Positions 1-7,832 are shown, numbered from the stretch's first letter. The stretch is 15,145 bases of DNA from Clostridia bacterium (GCA_017453335.1 JAFTKI010000060.1:1-15145); one strand, 5' to 3'. Numbers and translations: made by a program. The notes: a model not told the origin generated them from the sequence alone.

Positions 1-64
1 GCGTTTAGCGACTCATGCCCTCTTCTTTGCCTGTTTAAAAGCTTTTGGGAGAAGGGGGTGGTTT

Positions 65-106
65 GGAGGGGGAGGAGACCTTTTGCAAAAGGTCTCCTCC
101 CCCTCC
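65..106. repeat. 42-bp perfect palindrome downstream of ABC operon
   Basis: Two 21-nt arms (65-85 and 86-106) are exact reverse complements with no loop bases. The arm is purine-rich (GGAGGGGGAGGAGACC then TTTTG). It lies 20 bp past the stop of the leftward ABC operon, so it may end transcription, but no T-tract follows it on either strand. A hairpin-forming dispersed repeat is equally possible. Confidence 0.75.
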
Positions 107-125
107 ATAACAATCCATCTTCCCC

Positions 126-1997
126 TTAAGTTTGTATCCCTGCAAATTGGTTTTGGTAGAGCTTTGCGTATTCGCCGCCGAGGGCGAGGAGGGAATCGTG
201 GGTACCCGATTCGGCAACGATACCGTCGCGGATCACGACAATGAGGTCGGAATCACGGATGGTGGAAAGTCGGTGTGCGATGATCAGCGAGGTACGGTTC
301 TTCATCAAGGCGACCATTGCCTCCTGAATCTGCATTTCGGTACGGGTGTCAACGTTTGAGGTGGCTTCGTCCAGAATCAGAATTTTGGGATCGGCGAGGA
401 CGGCACGCGCGATGGCGAGAAGCTGACGCTGACCTTGCGAGAGATTCGAACCCGATTCGGTCAGCAGCGTATCGTAGCCGTCTGGCAAACGCTCAATGAA
501 GCGGTCGGCTTTGGCGGTTGCGGCGGCGCGGCGCAGATCCTCCTCGGTGGCTTCGGGGTGACCGTAGCAGATGTTGTTGCGAATGGTATCGGAGAACAGC
601 ACCGTGTCCTGTAAAACGATGGCAATGGCGTGGCGGAGGTCGGCTTTGGGAAGCTCGGTGATGTCAATGCCGTCGATGGTGATCTGACCGCGGTCGATCT
701 CATAAAAACGCGTGAGCAGATTGACCACGGTGGTCTTACCCGAGCCCGTTGCGCCAACAATGGCGATCTTTTGTCCGGGGCGAACCGAGAGGTTCAAGCC
801 CTTGAGAACGGGGTGGTCGGGAACGTAGGCAAAATGAACATCCTTGAATTCGATATGACCGTTCATTTCCGAGATCTCAACTTCACGGGTACCCTCGTCG
901 ATCTCGTCTGCCGAGTCCATGATCTCAAAGATACGCTCGGCACCTGCAAGGGCGGTGAGAATACTCGAATACTGGTTGGCGATCATGTTGATCGGGCGGG
1001 TGAATTTTTTGGAATACTGGAGCATTGCCTGAATGCTGCCGATACTGATCGCGCTGCCCGACAGCACCAAAGCGCCTCCCGTTGCGGCAATGGCAACGTA
1101 TTGCAGGTTGCCAAGGAAATTCATGATCGGACCCATGATCGAGCCCCAAACACGTGCGCTGATGGCGCAGGAGCGAAGCTGATTGGAGGTCTGTGCAAAT
1201 TTCTCCACCGATTCCTCTTCTTTTCCGTAGGCGACCACGGTTTTGTAGGAGGTGACGGTTTCTTCCACTTGTCCGTTGAGCTGACCGAGCAGCTTTTGCT
1301 GGCGCACGAAGTATTTGCGCATGAACCTTGCCAGCTTGGAGGACACGAGGATCGAGATCGGAATGGTGATGATGGCGATCAAGGTCATCAGTGGGCTGTA
1401 GTAAAGCATCATTGCCATCGCGCCCACCAGCGTCAATACACAGGAAAAGAGCGAGGTGATCGATTGCGACACGGCGTTGGAGACGTTTTCCACGTCATTG
1501 GTCATACGCGACATGATATCGCCGTGGCGGTGGGTGTCGGTGTAGCGAATGGGCAGATGCGAGATCTTTTGGAACAGATCGTTGCGCATCGCGCGAACCG
1601 TGTGAAGCGACAGCCTTGCCGCCAGAATCTCCTGGAAATAGGAGAGGATCGCGCTGATCACGAAAATAACGCCCATCATAATGAGGTAGCCCATCATGGA
1701 GTCAATGTCCACCGTCAGCTTGCCCGTCAGCTCGTCTTTTTTGATGGTGTCAATGGCGTTGGCTTGGAAGAAGGGACCAAGCAGCTCGGCAACGGTTACC
1801 GCAACCATGATCACCAACAGAACGATCAGGATCACGCGGTTCTTTCCGATGTAGTGAAGCAGACGCCCCAGCGTCTTTTTGGTGTTTTTGGGCTTTTCGG
1901 CGTTCATCCGCGCGCCCATCGGGCCTCCACCGCGGCGTCCGGGGTTGAGGTGGATTACAGGAGGATTGCCGCCCGAGGAACGGTTTTGGTTGTTCAT
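126..1997 (-). CDS. Heterodimeric ABC exporter, subunit with canonical ATPase residues
   Basis: Full-length half-transporter of 623 aa. An Arg/Lys/Gly-rich cytoplasmic N-terminus (about 1-50) precedes a six-helix exporter domain (about 55-345) and a nucleotide-binding domain (about 380-620). Visible motifs are Walker A GATGSGKT (415-422), Q-loop Q463, Walker B ILILD (539-543) with catalytic E544, and switch H575. The signature is LSQGQ (519-523) instead of LSGGQ. Its ATG overlaps the stop of the upstream ABC gene as ATGA, so the two are translationally coupled, and a GGAGG lies 9 nt upstream of the start. In known heterodimeric exporters the deviant signature pairs with the degenerate Walker site of the partner. 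The family exports drugs or lipids or peptides; the substrate cannot be told here. B. subtilis YfiB/YfiC and BmrCD are the closest models. Confidence 0.95.
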   Translation of the reverse strand: MNNQNRSSGGNPPVIHLNPGRRGGGPMGARMNAEKPKNTKKTLGRLLHYIGKNRVILIVLLVIMVAVTVAELLGPFFQANAIDTIKKDELTGKLTVDIDSMMGYLIMMGVIFVISAILSYFQEILAARLSLHTVRAMRNDLFQKISHLPIRYTDTHRHGDIMSRMTNDVENVSNAVSQSITSLFSCVLTLVGAMAMMLYYSPLMTLIAIITIPISILVSSKLARFMRKYFVRQQKLLGQLNGQVEETVTSYKTVVAYGKEEESVEKFAQTSNQLRSCAISARVWGSIMGPIMNFLGNLQYVAIAATGGALVLSGSAISIGSIQAMLQYSKKFTRPINMIANQYSSILTALAGAERIFEIMDSADEIDEGTREVEISEMNGHIEFKDVHFAYVPDHPVLKGLNLSVRPGQKIAIVGATGSGKTTVVNLLTRFYEIDRGQITIDGIDITELPKADLRHAIAIVLQDTVLFSDTIRNNICYGHPEATEEDLRRAAATAKADRFIERLPDGYDTLLTESGSNLSQGQRQLLAIARAVLADPKILILDEATSNVDTRTEMQIQEAMVALMKNRTSLIIAHRLSTIRDSDLIVVIRDGIVAESGTHDSLLALGGEYAKLYQNQFAGIQT

Positions 1998-3817
1998 ACG
2001 GCGCTGCCTCCTTTCTCGGTCGCTCTGTTTTGCGACTCGTAGATCTCACGGTAGGTGGGGGAGATACGCAACAGCTCATCGTGCGGCGCACAGGCGGTGA
2101 TGGTTCCGTTTTCCAGCACGGCAATGCGGTCGGCGTTCTGTACGCTGGCGATACGCTGGGCGATCATCACAACGGTGGTGTCGCGCAACCGCTCGCGCAG
2201 CGCCTTTTGCAGCTTGGCTTCGGTGGCAAGGTCGAGCGCCGAGGTCGAGTCGTCCAGAATCAGAATTTCGGGCTTTCTCGTCAGCGCGCGGGCGATCGAG
2301 ATACGCTGCTTCTGACCGCCCGAGAGCGAGGCTCCCTTTTCGGCGATCATGGTGCCGTACCCCTCGGCAAAGCGCGAGATAAATCCGTCTGCCTGTGCCA
2401 CACGCGCGGCTTCCACGATCTCTTCGTGCGTAGCTTCGGGATCGCCCCAGCGGATGTTTTCCTCCACCGTGTTGGAGAACAGCTCGCTTTTTTGCATCAC
2501 GTAGCCGATCTTTTTGCGCAGAGCATCGAGATTGTAATCGGCAATCGGCTTTCCGTCGATCTCCACACAGCCCTCGGTGCAATCGTAAAATCGGGGAATG
2601 AGGTTGACCAGTGAGGTTTTTCCGCTGCCCGTTGCACCGATCACGGCAAGCGTTTCGCCGCGTCGGATCTCCAGATTGATGTCGTGAAGAACGGGACGGC
2701 CGATGGCGGTGGGATAGCGGAAGGATACGTTTTTGAGTGAAATGGCAACGGGAGCTTCAAAGCTCGCATCGGTAAAGCTTCCGTTTTGAATGATCGGCTC
2801 GGTGTCCAGTACCTCGCGCACACGCTTGGCGGATGCCATCGCGCGGGAGACCGATTGGAACATGGTGGTTACCATCATGATCGAGTGAACGACCTGTGTG
2901 ATGTAGGTGATACCTGCCATAATGGTACCCGTGCTCATGCCCGTTGCCGCCGCACTGTTCAGCTCCACACCGCCGATCCAGATCAGCGCGATCACGGCAC
3001 CGTTCTGGATCAGAAGCAACAGGGGCGCAATGATCGCCATCAGCTTGAGGACGCGGTAGTTGACCGAGCAAAGGTTGTCATTCGCCTCGGCAAAGCGTTC
3101 GTATTCCTGCTCCTCGCTGACGTAAGCCTTGACCACACGCGCACCGCTGACGTTTTCCTGAACCACGGAGTTGACGCGATCAAGCCGTTTTTGCAGATTT
3201 GCGTACATGGGAATGGCGCGGGACAGCACGATGATCAGCGTGACCAGCAGGACGGGGATCGAGAACAGCAGAACCAGACCAAAGTCGGCATCCAGCAGAA
3301 TAAGCATCAGCGTGCCGCCGATGAGAAACATGGGGGCGCGCACGAACATACGGAGAAGCTGTTCGGTAAAGTCCACGATCATGGCAATGTCGTTGGTCAT
3401 ACGGGTGACCAGCGAGCCCGTGGTAAAGCGGTCGGTCTGCTCGATCGAGAGCGACATCACGCGTGCGTAGGCGTCACGGCGCAGGTCGTTTCCAAGACCT
3501 TGTGCGGCGCGCGCGGCGGTGTAGGCGCAGAACACCCCGAAAAATCCGCCCACCAGCGTGATGAGCAGCATCAGAATTCCGAAGGTGAGAATGATCTGCA
3601 TCTGTGAAAATCCGTCGCCCCAAAGCGTTGACATGATTCCGTATGCAACGGGAGAATCAACGATTGCCGAAAGACCGTCCTTTTCAATGCCGAAGTCCAC
3701 GATATAGGACATCAGGAAAGGCAGGCAAAGATCGGCAAGCACCTCTCCCATCATCATCAAGGGAGATACAAAGGCAAGGAAGGCGTAGGGCTTTAAATAA
3801 CGAAATATTTTTTTCAA
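1994..3817 (-). CDS. Heterodimeric ABC exporter, subunit with degenerate ATP site
   Basis: Half-transporter of 607 aa with membrane domain at about 10-325 and nucleotide-binding domain at about 357-590. Walker A GATGSGKT (394-401), Q442 and a canonical LSGGQ (498-502) are present. The Walker B glutamate is replaced by aspartate (ILILDD, D523) and the switch histidine by glutamine (IAQR, Q554). Those are the substitutions that mark the non-hydrolysing site of heterodimers such as TM287/288 and BmrCD, so this gene and the next form one transporter. Translation starts at TTG (3815-3817): no ATG is nearby and a strong AAAGGAGGG lies just upstream, inside the 18-nt gap after marR. Last residues overlap the next gene by 4 nt. 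Confidence 0.94.
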   Translation of the reverse strand: MKKIFRYLKPYAFLAFVSPLMMMGEVLADLCLPFLMSYIVDFGIEKDGLSAIVDSPVAYGIMSTLWGDGFSQMQIILTFGILMLLITLVGGFFGVFCAYTAARAAQGLGNDLRRDAYARVMSLSIEQTDRFTTGSLVTRMTNDIAMIVDFTEQLLRMFVRAPMFLIGGTLMLILLDADFGLVLLFSIPVLLVTLIIVLSRAIPMYANLQKRLDRVNSVVQENVSGARVVKAYVSEEQEYERFAEANDNLCSVNYRVLKLMAIIAPLLLLIQNGAVIALIWIGGVELNSAAATGMSTGTIMAGITYITQVVHSIMMVTTMFQSVSRAMASAKRVREVLDTEPIIQNGSFTDASFEAPVAISLKNVSFRYPTAIGRPVLHDINLEIRRGETLAVIGATGSGKTSLVNLIPRFYDCTEGCVEIDGKPIADYNLDALRKKIGYVMQKSELFSNTVEENIRWGDPEATHEEIVEAARVAQADGFISRFAEGYGTMIAEKGASLSGGQKQRISIARALTRKPEILILDDSTSALDLATEAKLQKALRERLRDTTVVMIAQRIASVQNADRIAVLENGTITACAPHDELLRISPTYREIYESQNRATEKGGSAV

Positions 3818-3835
3818 AAAGATCCCTCCTTTTTC

Positions 3836-4360
3836 TTACGGTTTATTTTTGGAAAGTTTTGCCGAGGACTCCAAAGGATTGAGATCGGCTTTTTCGGGTA
3901 AAATATTGTTGCGCATTCGTACCAAAAATTGCAAAAGCTGTTCGGTTTCTTCCTCATCAAAGCCCTGCATCAGCGCCTGGTCGACCGTATGAAGCCGCTC
4001 GTGTACCAAACGGTGGTGCTCCAGACCTTTTTGGGAGAGAAAGACACGGATCACGCGCTGATCCATTTCGTCGCGGCGGCGCACCACCAAGCCTTCATCC
4101 TCTAATTTTGTTAAGGTCACGCTGACCGTTGGCGGCTTCAGGTGCGTTTTGTGTACCAGATCAAGCTGACTGCATCCGTCGCAATGTCCCAGCTCACGCA
4201 GGATCAGGCGTACACTGTCCTGTGTCATCATGCTGTCGGTTTCATAAGAGCGCATCCGTGCGTGAAACAGACGGGCGATCTCGTTGACCAGCATTGGCGG
4301 CGTTGGAGAAAAGCGTTCACAGCAGCCCGCTTCGCCGCATGTCGTTTTCTGATCGTTCAT
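3836..4360 (-). CDS. MarR-family transcriptional regulator, cysteine-rich
   Basis: Protein of 174 aa with the winged helix-turn-helix layout of MarR proteins: helical dimer region (about 22-58), recognition helix near 72-90 (LKPPTVSVTLTKLEDEGLV) and wing with RRRDEMDQRVIRVFLS (94-109), then C-terminal dimer helices. It is the first gene of the ABC operon, so it most likely represses the exporter and itself. Five cysteines stand out: C8, C13 and C14 in the N-terminal extension and a CxxC pair C60/C63 just ahead of the DNA-binding domain. That is unusual and may point to thiol, oxidant or metal sensing (inference). The ATG has GGAG 5 nt upstream. The C-terminal tail past about residue 155 looks disordered. 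Confidence 0.9.
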   Translation of the reverse strand: MNDQKTTCGEAGCCERFSPTPPMLVNEIARLFHARMRSYETDSMMTQDSVRLILRELGHCDGCSQLDLVHKTHLKPPTVSVTLTKLEDEGLVVRRRDEMDQRVIRVFLSQKGLEHHRLVHERLHTVDQALMQGFDEEETEQLLQFLVRMRNNILPEKADLNPLESSAKLSKNKP

Positions 4361-4414
4361 AGGATCTCCTTTCGATAATTAATAATTTTCTTGTTGGATG
4401 TGTAGACCGATATA

Positions 4415-4472
4415 AAAATTTTGTGAGCTTTTTTACCCAATAGTGCAATATAGTAGGTAAAATTTTGTGACC
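4415..4472. promoter_or_regulatory. Candidate MarR operator repeats upstream of marR
   Basis: The motif AAAATTTTGTGAGC (4415-4428) recurs as AAAATTTTGTGACC (4459-4472), 13 of 14 identical, with starts 44 bp apart (about four helical turns). Between them TTTTACC (4431-4437) and GGTAAAA (4456-4462) form an inverted repeat with an 18-nt spacer. The cluster lies 55-112 bp ahead of the marR start, a plausible site for autoregulation. The operator role is inferred from position and symmetry only. Confidence 0.4.
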
Positions 4473-4518
4473 ATTGAGTTGTTTTTAGAAATCTATTCGC
4501 GCAAACGAATTTTATCGT

Positions 4519-4543
4519 TAGCCTTCCCCAGCGGGGAAGGCTA
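4519..4543. repeat. Short GC-rich hairpin
   Basis: Arms TAGCCTTCCCC (4519-4529) and GGGGAAGGCTA (4533-4543) are perfect complements around a 3-nt loop. It sits in AT-rich intergenic DNA and lacks a T-tract on the plus strand. It resembles the hairpins of dispersed repeats common in gut Clostridia more than a terminator, because neither neighbouring gene ends here. Confidence 0.55.
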
Positions 4544-4820
4544 TGGAAACCTGCCGCTACTTCCTAAATTTTTTGTGTATCTGATAAAGTTAGTTTATAA
4601 ATAAATTAAATTTATTATATCGTATTTGTGTGTTGATTTCAAGTACATAATGTGAACAAAAGCGCAAAGAGGGAAAGATTTTTCACGGCTTTCTGTTTTT
4701 CTTTCGCATGGTCATAATTGTTACTTATGAAAGTCCCAAAAAAGCGCAAATTAAATAACAGCAATGCAAGCGGCGGCACAGGGAAACAGCCACGGCTGCG
4801 GATTGCTATTATAGAAAGTA

Positions 4821-6011
4821 ATGAAAGGTTTGCATGATAACATGAAACGAAATTCCGTATGGAGGCTTTTGTGCTGCGCTTTGATCATGCTTGGTCTGAT
4901 CGCCTCGGCGGTCACTCCGATCTCGGGACTCAGCACACCCGAAAAGGAGAGCTGTGAGCCTTGTGCTTACGCGTTTGCCATGAGAAAACCCTCCCCGAAC
5001 CCTTATCTGTCAGCCTACACGGGCGTGCCGTTGACGCCGGATGCCCAAATGACGCTTGCCGCCGAGGATCTGCGGGATCTTACGCTCTATCCCGGCGGAA
5101 TGCCGTTTGGAGTCAGGTTCTTCACCGACGGCGTGACGGTGGTTGGGATCTCCGAGGTGGAGACCAAAAACGGGAAGGTCAATCCCGCGGAGGCGGCAGG
5201 GCTGAAGCAGAAGGACGTGATCCTTTCGGTGAACGGCGAGGCGTTGGCGGGTGCGGCGGCGCTGACCGACAAGATTGAAAAATGCCAGGGAAAGGCGCTC
5301 TCGCTGCACTGCCGTCGGGGGACGAGCGAATTTGATGTGACACTGAATCCCGCCTGGTGTGATGCGGAGTCACGCTACAAAACGGGAATCTGGGTGCGTG
5401 ACAGCGGTGCGGGGATCGGTACCGTAACCTTCCTGATTCCCGAGACGGGTGCGTTTGCAGGACTGGGACACGGGATCTGCGATGCCGACACGGGCGAGCT
5501 GATCGCCATGAAGCGCGGCTCGGTCTCGGACGTGACCATCAGCTCTGTGGTACGCGGTGCGGCAGGTGCGCCGGGGGAGCTGAAGGGATTTTTTGACCCG
5601 GGCAAGGTGGGAACGCTGCTCGGCAACTCCGCCTGCGGTGTCTGGGGCGTTTTTTCGGAGATGCCCGAATTGGACTGTGAGCCGATGCCCGTGGGACTGC
5701 GTGATGAGATCACCGAGGGGGAGGCGTATATCCTGTCCACGCTGGACAACAATAAGATCGAGCACTATGATATTACGATCTCCAATATCAACCGTGATGC
5801 AAAGGGCTCCAAGTGCTTTACGGTAAAGGTCACCGATCCCGATCTGCTGGCAGCATCGGGCGGTATCGTGCAGGGAATGAGCGGTTCTCCCATCATTCAA
5901 AACGGCAAGATCGTCGGCGCGGTAACTCACGTTATGATCAATGATCCGACCACAGGCTACGGCATCTTTGTGGAGAATATGCTGGTGAATTTGCCCCTTT
6001 TGGTGCGGTAA
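4821..6011 (+). CDS. spoIVB: SpoIVB-like sporulation serine peptidase (S55)
   Basis: Protein of 396 aa. An N-terminal hydrophobic segment (about 15-33) would anchor or export it, a PDZ domain follows (about 95-172, with DVILSVNGE at 132-140), then the SpoIVB peptidase domain. The catalytic triad is intact: H217 in GLGHG, D339 in VTDPD and S354 in GMSGSP; the Asp-Ser spacing of 15 equals that of the B. subtilis enzyme (D363/S378). In B. subtilis SpoIVB is secreted by the forespore and cleaves SpoIVFA to release pro-sigma-K processing. Here it is not beside recN or spo0A, its usual neighbours, so it could be a second paralogue. The start is uncertain: ATG 4821 has a weak site, and an in-frame ATG at 4842 is equally plausible. 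It ends before a hairpin terminator. Confidence 0.92.
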   Translation: MKGLHDNMKRNSVWRLLCCALIMLGLIASAVTPISGLSTPEKESCEPCAYAFAMRKPSPNPYLSAYTGVPLTPDAQMTLAAEDLRDLTLYPGGMPFGVRFFTDGVTVVGISEVETKNGKVNPAEAAGLKQKDVILSVNGEALAGAAALTDKIEKCQGKALSLHCRRGTSEFDVTLNPAWCDAESRYKTGIWVRDSGAGIGTVTFLIPETGAFAGLGHGICDADTGELIAMKRGSVSDVTISSVVRGAAGAPGELKGFFDPGKVGTLLGNSACGVWGVFSEMPELDCEPMPVGLRDEITEGEAYILSTLDNNKIEHYDITISNINRDAKGSKCFTVKVTDPDLLAASGGIVQGMSGSPIIQNGKIVGAVTHVMINDPTTGYGIFVENMLVNLPLLVR

Positions 6012-6036
6012 AAGTCAAATCGAATATAAAGAAAAT

Positions 6037-6091
6037 GTTGTCCCTTATGTAACGCACCGAACGAGTGCATTGCACAAGGGACAACCGTTTT
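6037..6091 (+). terminator. Hairpin terminator of spoIVB (TTGTCC repeat)
   Basis: Arms GTTGTCCCTT (6037-6046) and AAGGGACAAC (6076-6085) pair perfectly. An inner stem continues through GCAC (6054-6057) and GTGC (6065-6068). A run of six T starts at 6087. It begins 26 bp after the spoIVB stop. The arm is one member of a repeat family seen four more times in this window. Confidence 0.8.
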
Positions 6092-6125
6092 TTGTCCGAA
6101 ACGATTCAATTCTGAATGGTAAAGT

Positions 6126-6146
6126 GTTGTCCTTGATATAACACAC
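6126..6146 (+). repeat. TTGTCC repeat half-copy
   Basis: The segment TTGTCCTTGATATAACACAC has the same order of bases as the left arm and shoulder of the spoIVB terminator (TTGTCCCTTATGTAACGCAC) but lacks a closing right arm. It is therefore a degenerate half-element rather than a terminator. Confidence 0.5.
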
Positions 6147-6212
6147 TCCCATGCTTTAAATTATGCAAACGATTCGTTTTTTTGGTTTTATATTTTTCAT
6201 GTTCTCTCCAAA

Positions 6213-7508
6213 TCAGTTTTCTATCGAAGTAGGATCAAGCAAAAAGTCATAAATGTTTACCGTCAATATTCCGTGTTCATCATAATACGGTGCAACGATA
6301 TCCTTGGTAACAAAGATTTTCTTGAAGGAATCGTCGATTTTGCGGAACGGACGAATTTCTTGGGCGCGCTTTTTCTCATCGGGAATGGAAAATGCCGATT
6401 GAATATAGAATCGCTTCGAGCCGAGATTGCACACAAAATCAACCTCGAGCTGCTTTCTTGTGACCTTGCCGTCCTTGTCTCTTTCTGCAATTTGCACCAC
6501 GCCAACGTCAACGCTGTATCCGCGCATACAAAGCTCGTTGTAGATCACGTTTTCCATAGTGTGTGTCTGCTCAAATTGACGGAAATTGATTCGCGCGTTG
6601 CGAAGTCCGAGATCTGAAAAATAGTACTTTTTAGGTGTCTCGATATAGCTTTTTCCCTTAATATCATATCGCTCTGCCGAGTCGATTAAGAAGGAATCCT
6701 CAAAGCAATCAATGTATTTTTTAATGGTTGCGGCAGTGATCTTAGATTTTTTGACCGTCTTAAAGGTGTTTTTCAGCTTTTCGGGATTGGTAAGGGAACC
6801 AATGGACGATGAAAGAATGTTCAAAAGGTCTTCAAGCTCGCTGATATTCCTGATCTTATTTCTCTTCACAATATCCGAAATATAGATCTCACCAAAGAGA
6901 CTCGTTAAAAGTTTTGCCTTATCCTGCGCACCCTCACGCAAAACCACAAGCGGGATACCTCCGTAGAGCATATATTCCGAAAGCCCCTCGTATTTGTCCC
7001 CCGTATAGCAGCTCATAAACTCTGCAAAGGAAAGCGGATACATATGAATCTCGTCACCGCGTCCCGCAAACTCGGTGATAATATCCTTTGACAAGAATTT
7101 TGCGTTGCTTCCCGTAACGTAAACGTCCATATTGTCTTTACGAAGATAACCGTTGAGTACCGCTTCAAAGCAGTCAAGAAGCTGAACCTCGTCAAGCAGC
7201 AAATAATAAGTGTCATCGTCGGTCATTTTAGATCGAACATAGCTCATAAATTTTTCGGGATCGACCTTGCGCTTTTCCTTTTCAAGAGAGATCAGACTTT
7301 CGCCAATCAGATAAAGGTCGTCTGCGGAATCAAAAGCAAAACGAATAATATGCTCTTTGTCAACGCCGCTTTCCAAAAGATAATTATAAAAGATATTGTT
7401 CAGGAGATAGGATTTGCCACACCGTCTGATTCCGGTGATAACCTTGATAAATCCGTTTCCTTTTCTACTGATCAATTGATTCAAATATAATTCCCGCCTG
7501 ATTTCCAT
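6213..7508 (-). CDS. AAA ATPase with DUF4143 domain (ATPase 1)
   Basis: Predicted ATPase of the AAA_14/DUF4143 type (COG1373-like), 431 aa. From the start used here: Walker A GIRRCGKS (26-33), Walker B YLLLDE ending D106-E107, sensor-like TGSN (132-135), a helical middle part, and a C-terminal restriction-endonuclease-like DUF4143 region with E325, EVDF (D357) and YIQSA (Q370). The usual ExK core is replaced by QSA, so nuclease activity is doubtful. The ATG at 7508 is preferred over one at 7538: it has AGAGG 5-6 nt upstream and gives the same length and N-terminus (MEIRRELYLNQL) as ATPase 2. A promoter flanked by 32-bp direct repeats lies upstream. Cellular role of the family is unknown; such genes are often accessory. 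Confidence 0.88.
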   Translation of the reverse strand: MEIRRELYLNQLISRKGNGFIKVITGIRRCGKSYLLNNIFYNYLLESGVDKEHIIRFAFDSADDLYLIGESLISLEKEKRKVDPEKFMSYVRSKMTDDDTYYLLLDEVQLLDCFEAVLNGYLRKDNMDVYVTGSNAKFLSKDIITEFAGRGDEIHMYPLSFAEFMSCYTGDKYEGLSEYMLYGGIPLVVLREGAQDKAKLLTSLFGEIYISDIVKRNKIRNISELEDLLNILSSSIGSLTNPEKLKNTFKTVKKSKITAATIKKYIDCFEDSFLIDSAERYDIKGKSYIETPKKYYFSDLGLRNARINFRQFEQTHTMENVIYNELCMRGYSVDVGVVQIAERDKDGKVTRKQLEVDFVCNLGSKRFYIQSAFSIPDEKKRAQEIRPFRKIDDSFKKIFVTKDIVAPYYDEHGILTVNIYDFLLDPTSIEN

Positions 7509-7517
7509 AAGTACCTC

Positions 7518-7549
7518 TGTAATAGATTTTTGCAACATTTTGCGATTTT
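7518..7549. repeat. 32-bp direct repeat, gene-proximal copy (ATPase 1)
   Basis: This segment matches 7592-7623 at 28 of 32 positions in the same orientation; the shared core is TAATAGATTTTTGCAAC. It covers the predicted transcription start and leader of the ATPase 1 gene. Confidence 0.85.
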
Positions 7550-7556
7550 CAATTAT

Positions 7557-7585
7557 ATGTTATCATGAAAATGACTGCTTGTCAA
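7557..7585 (-). promoter_or_regulatory. Sigma-A promoter of ATPase 1
   Basis: On the minus strand TTGACA (7585-7580) is followed after 17 nt by TAACAT (7562-7557), a 4/6 match to the -10 consensus. A repeat copy lies immediately on each side, upstream of the -35 and downstream of the -10. Confidence 0.6.
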
Positions 7586-7591
7586 GATATC

Positions 7592-7623
7592 TATAATAGA
7601 TTTTTGCAACTTTTTACAATTTT
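7592..7623. repeat. 32-bp direct repeat, distal copy (ATPase 1)
   Basis: Second copy of the repeat at 7518-7549, with starts 74 bp apart (about seven helical turns). It begins 7 bp upstream of the -35 box. A related sequence also occurs upstream of ATPase 2, where 7591-7660 aligns with 10061-10130. Confidence 0.85.
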
Positions 7624-7667
7624 ATTCTTTATTTTTCTTTTAAACTTTCAAACTTTTTGTTAAAAAC

Positions 7668-7688
7668 TGTTGTCCCTGCTTGACCACA
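7668..7688 (+). repeat. TTGTCC repeat at the edge of the spoIVB relic
   Basis: TTGTCCCTGCTTGACCACAC matches the family seen at 6039, 6127, 7838 and 11543. It has no closing arm here and directly precedes the first recognisable base of the spoIVB relic, so it may mark the truncation point. Confidence 0.5.
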
Positions 7689-7691
7689 CTC

Positions 7692-7826
7692 GCGAGCGGC
7701 TCTCGCATCATTCAGAACGGAAAGCTCATCGGAGTCGTGATGCATGTGATGATTAACGCCTTGACAACTGGCTACAGCATCTTTGTGGAAAATATGTTGG
7801 TGAATTTGCCGCTGCTCGTGCGGTAA
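7692..7826 (+). pseudogene. C-terminal relic of a second spoIVB
   Basis: The plus strand reads SGSRIIQNGKLIGVVM, then HVMINALTTGYSIFVEN and MLVNLPLLVR with a stop. These are the last 43 or so residues of SpoIVB, nearly identical in order to residues 355-396 of the intact gene. There is no start, no catalytic His or Asp, and key positions have decayed (SGSP to SGSR, NDP to NAL). The relic has TTGTCC repeats on both sides and the same terminator hairpin after it as the intact gene. It therefore seems to be what is left of a paralogue or duplicated copy. Confidence 0.88.
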
Positions 7827-7832
7827 CAGAAA

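Larger units (their letters stand above)
4361..4820. other. Intergenic region between divergent marR and spoIVB
   Basis: AT-rich 460-bp stretch without a credible gene. It holds a 14-bp direct repeat and an inverted repeat near marR (listed separately), a short GC-rich hairpin at 4519-4543, and an imperfect hairpin in the spoIVB leader whose outer arms are AGCAAT (4760-4765) and ATTGCT (4802-4807). I could not identify a convincing sigma-G or sigma-F promoter for spoIVB, nor a clear sigma-A promoter for marR. Confidence 0.6.

Noticed and set aside
630..2042. Long plus-strand open frame of 470 codons opposite the ABC gene
   Set aside because: It is antisense to a clear ABC transporter with all motifs; its product is low-complexity His/Asp/Gly/Arg-rich, as expected of a mirror frame.
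2786..3607. Plus-strand open frame of 273 codons opposite the second ABC gene
   Set aside because: Mirror frame of a conserved membrane domain with no recognisable fold and no ribosome binding site noted.
4640..4720. Sigma-G-like promoter for spoIVB (CATAATG, CATAATT)
   Set aside because: No -35 element of the right sequence at 16-18 nt could be paired with either.
6098..6180. AAACGATTC repeated, the second copy reading AAACGATTCGTTTTTTT
   Set aside because: The possible hairpin has a one-base loop and too short a stem to be a credible terminator.
7509..7538. Longer N-terminus of ATPase 1 from 7538
   Set aside because: No ribosome binding site there, it would use bases of the 32-bp repeat, and the shorter start matches ATPase 2.
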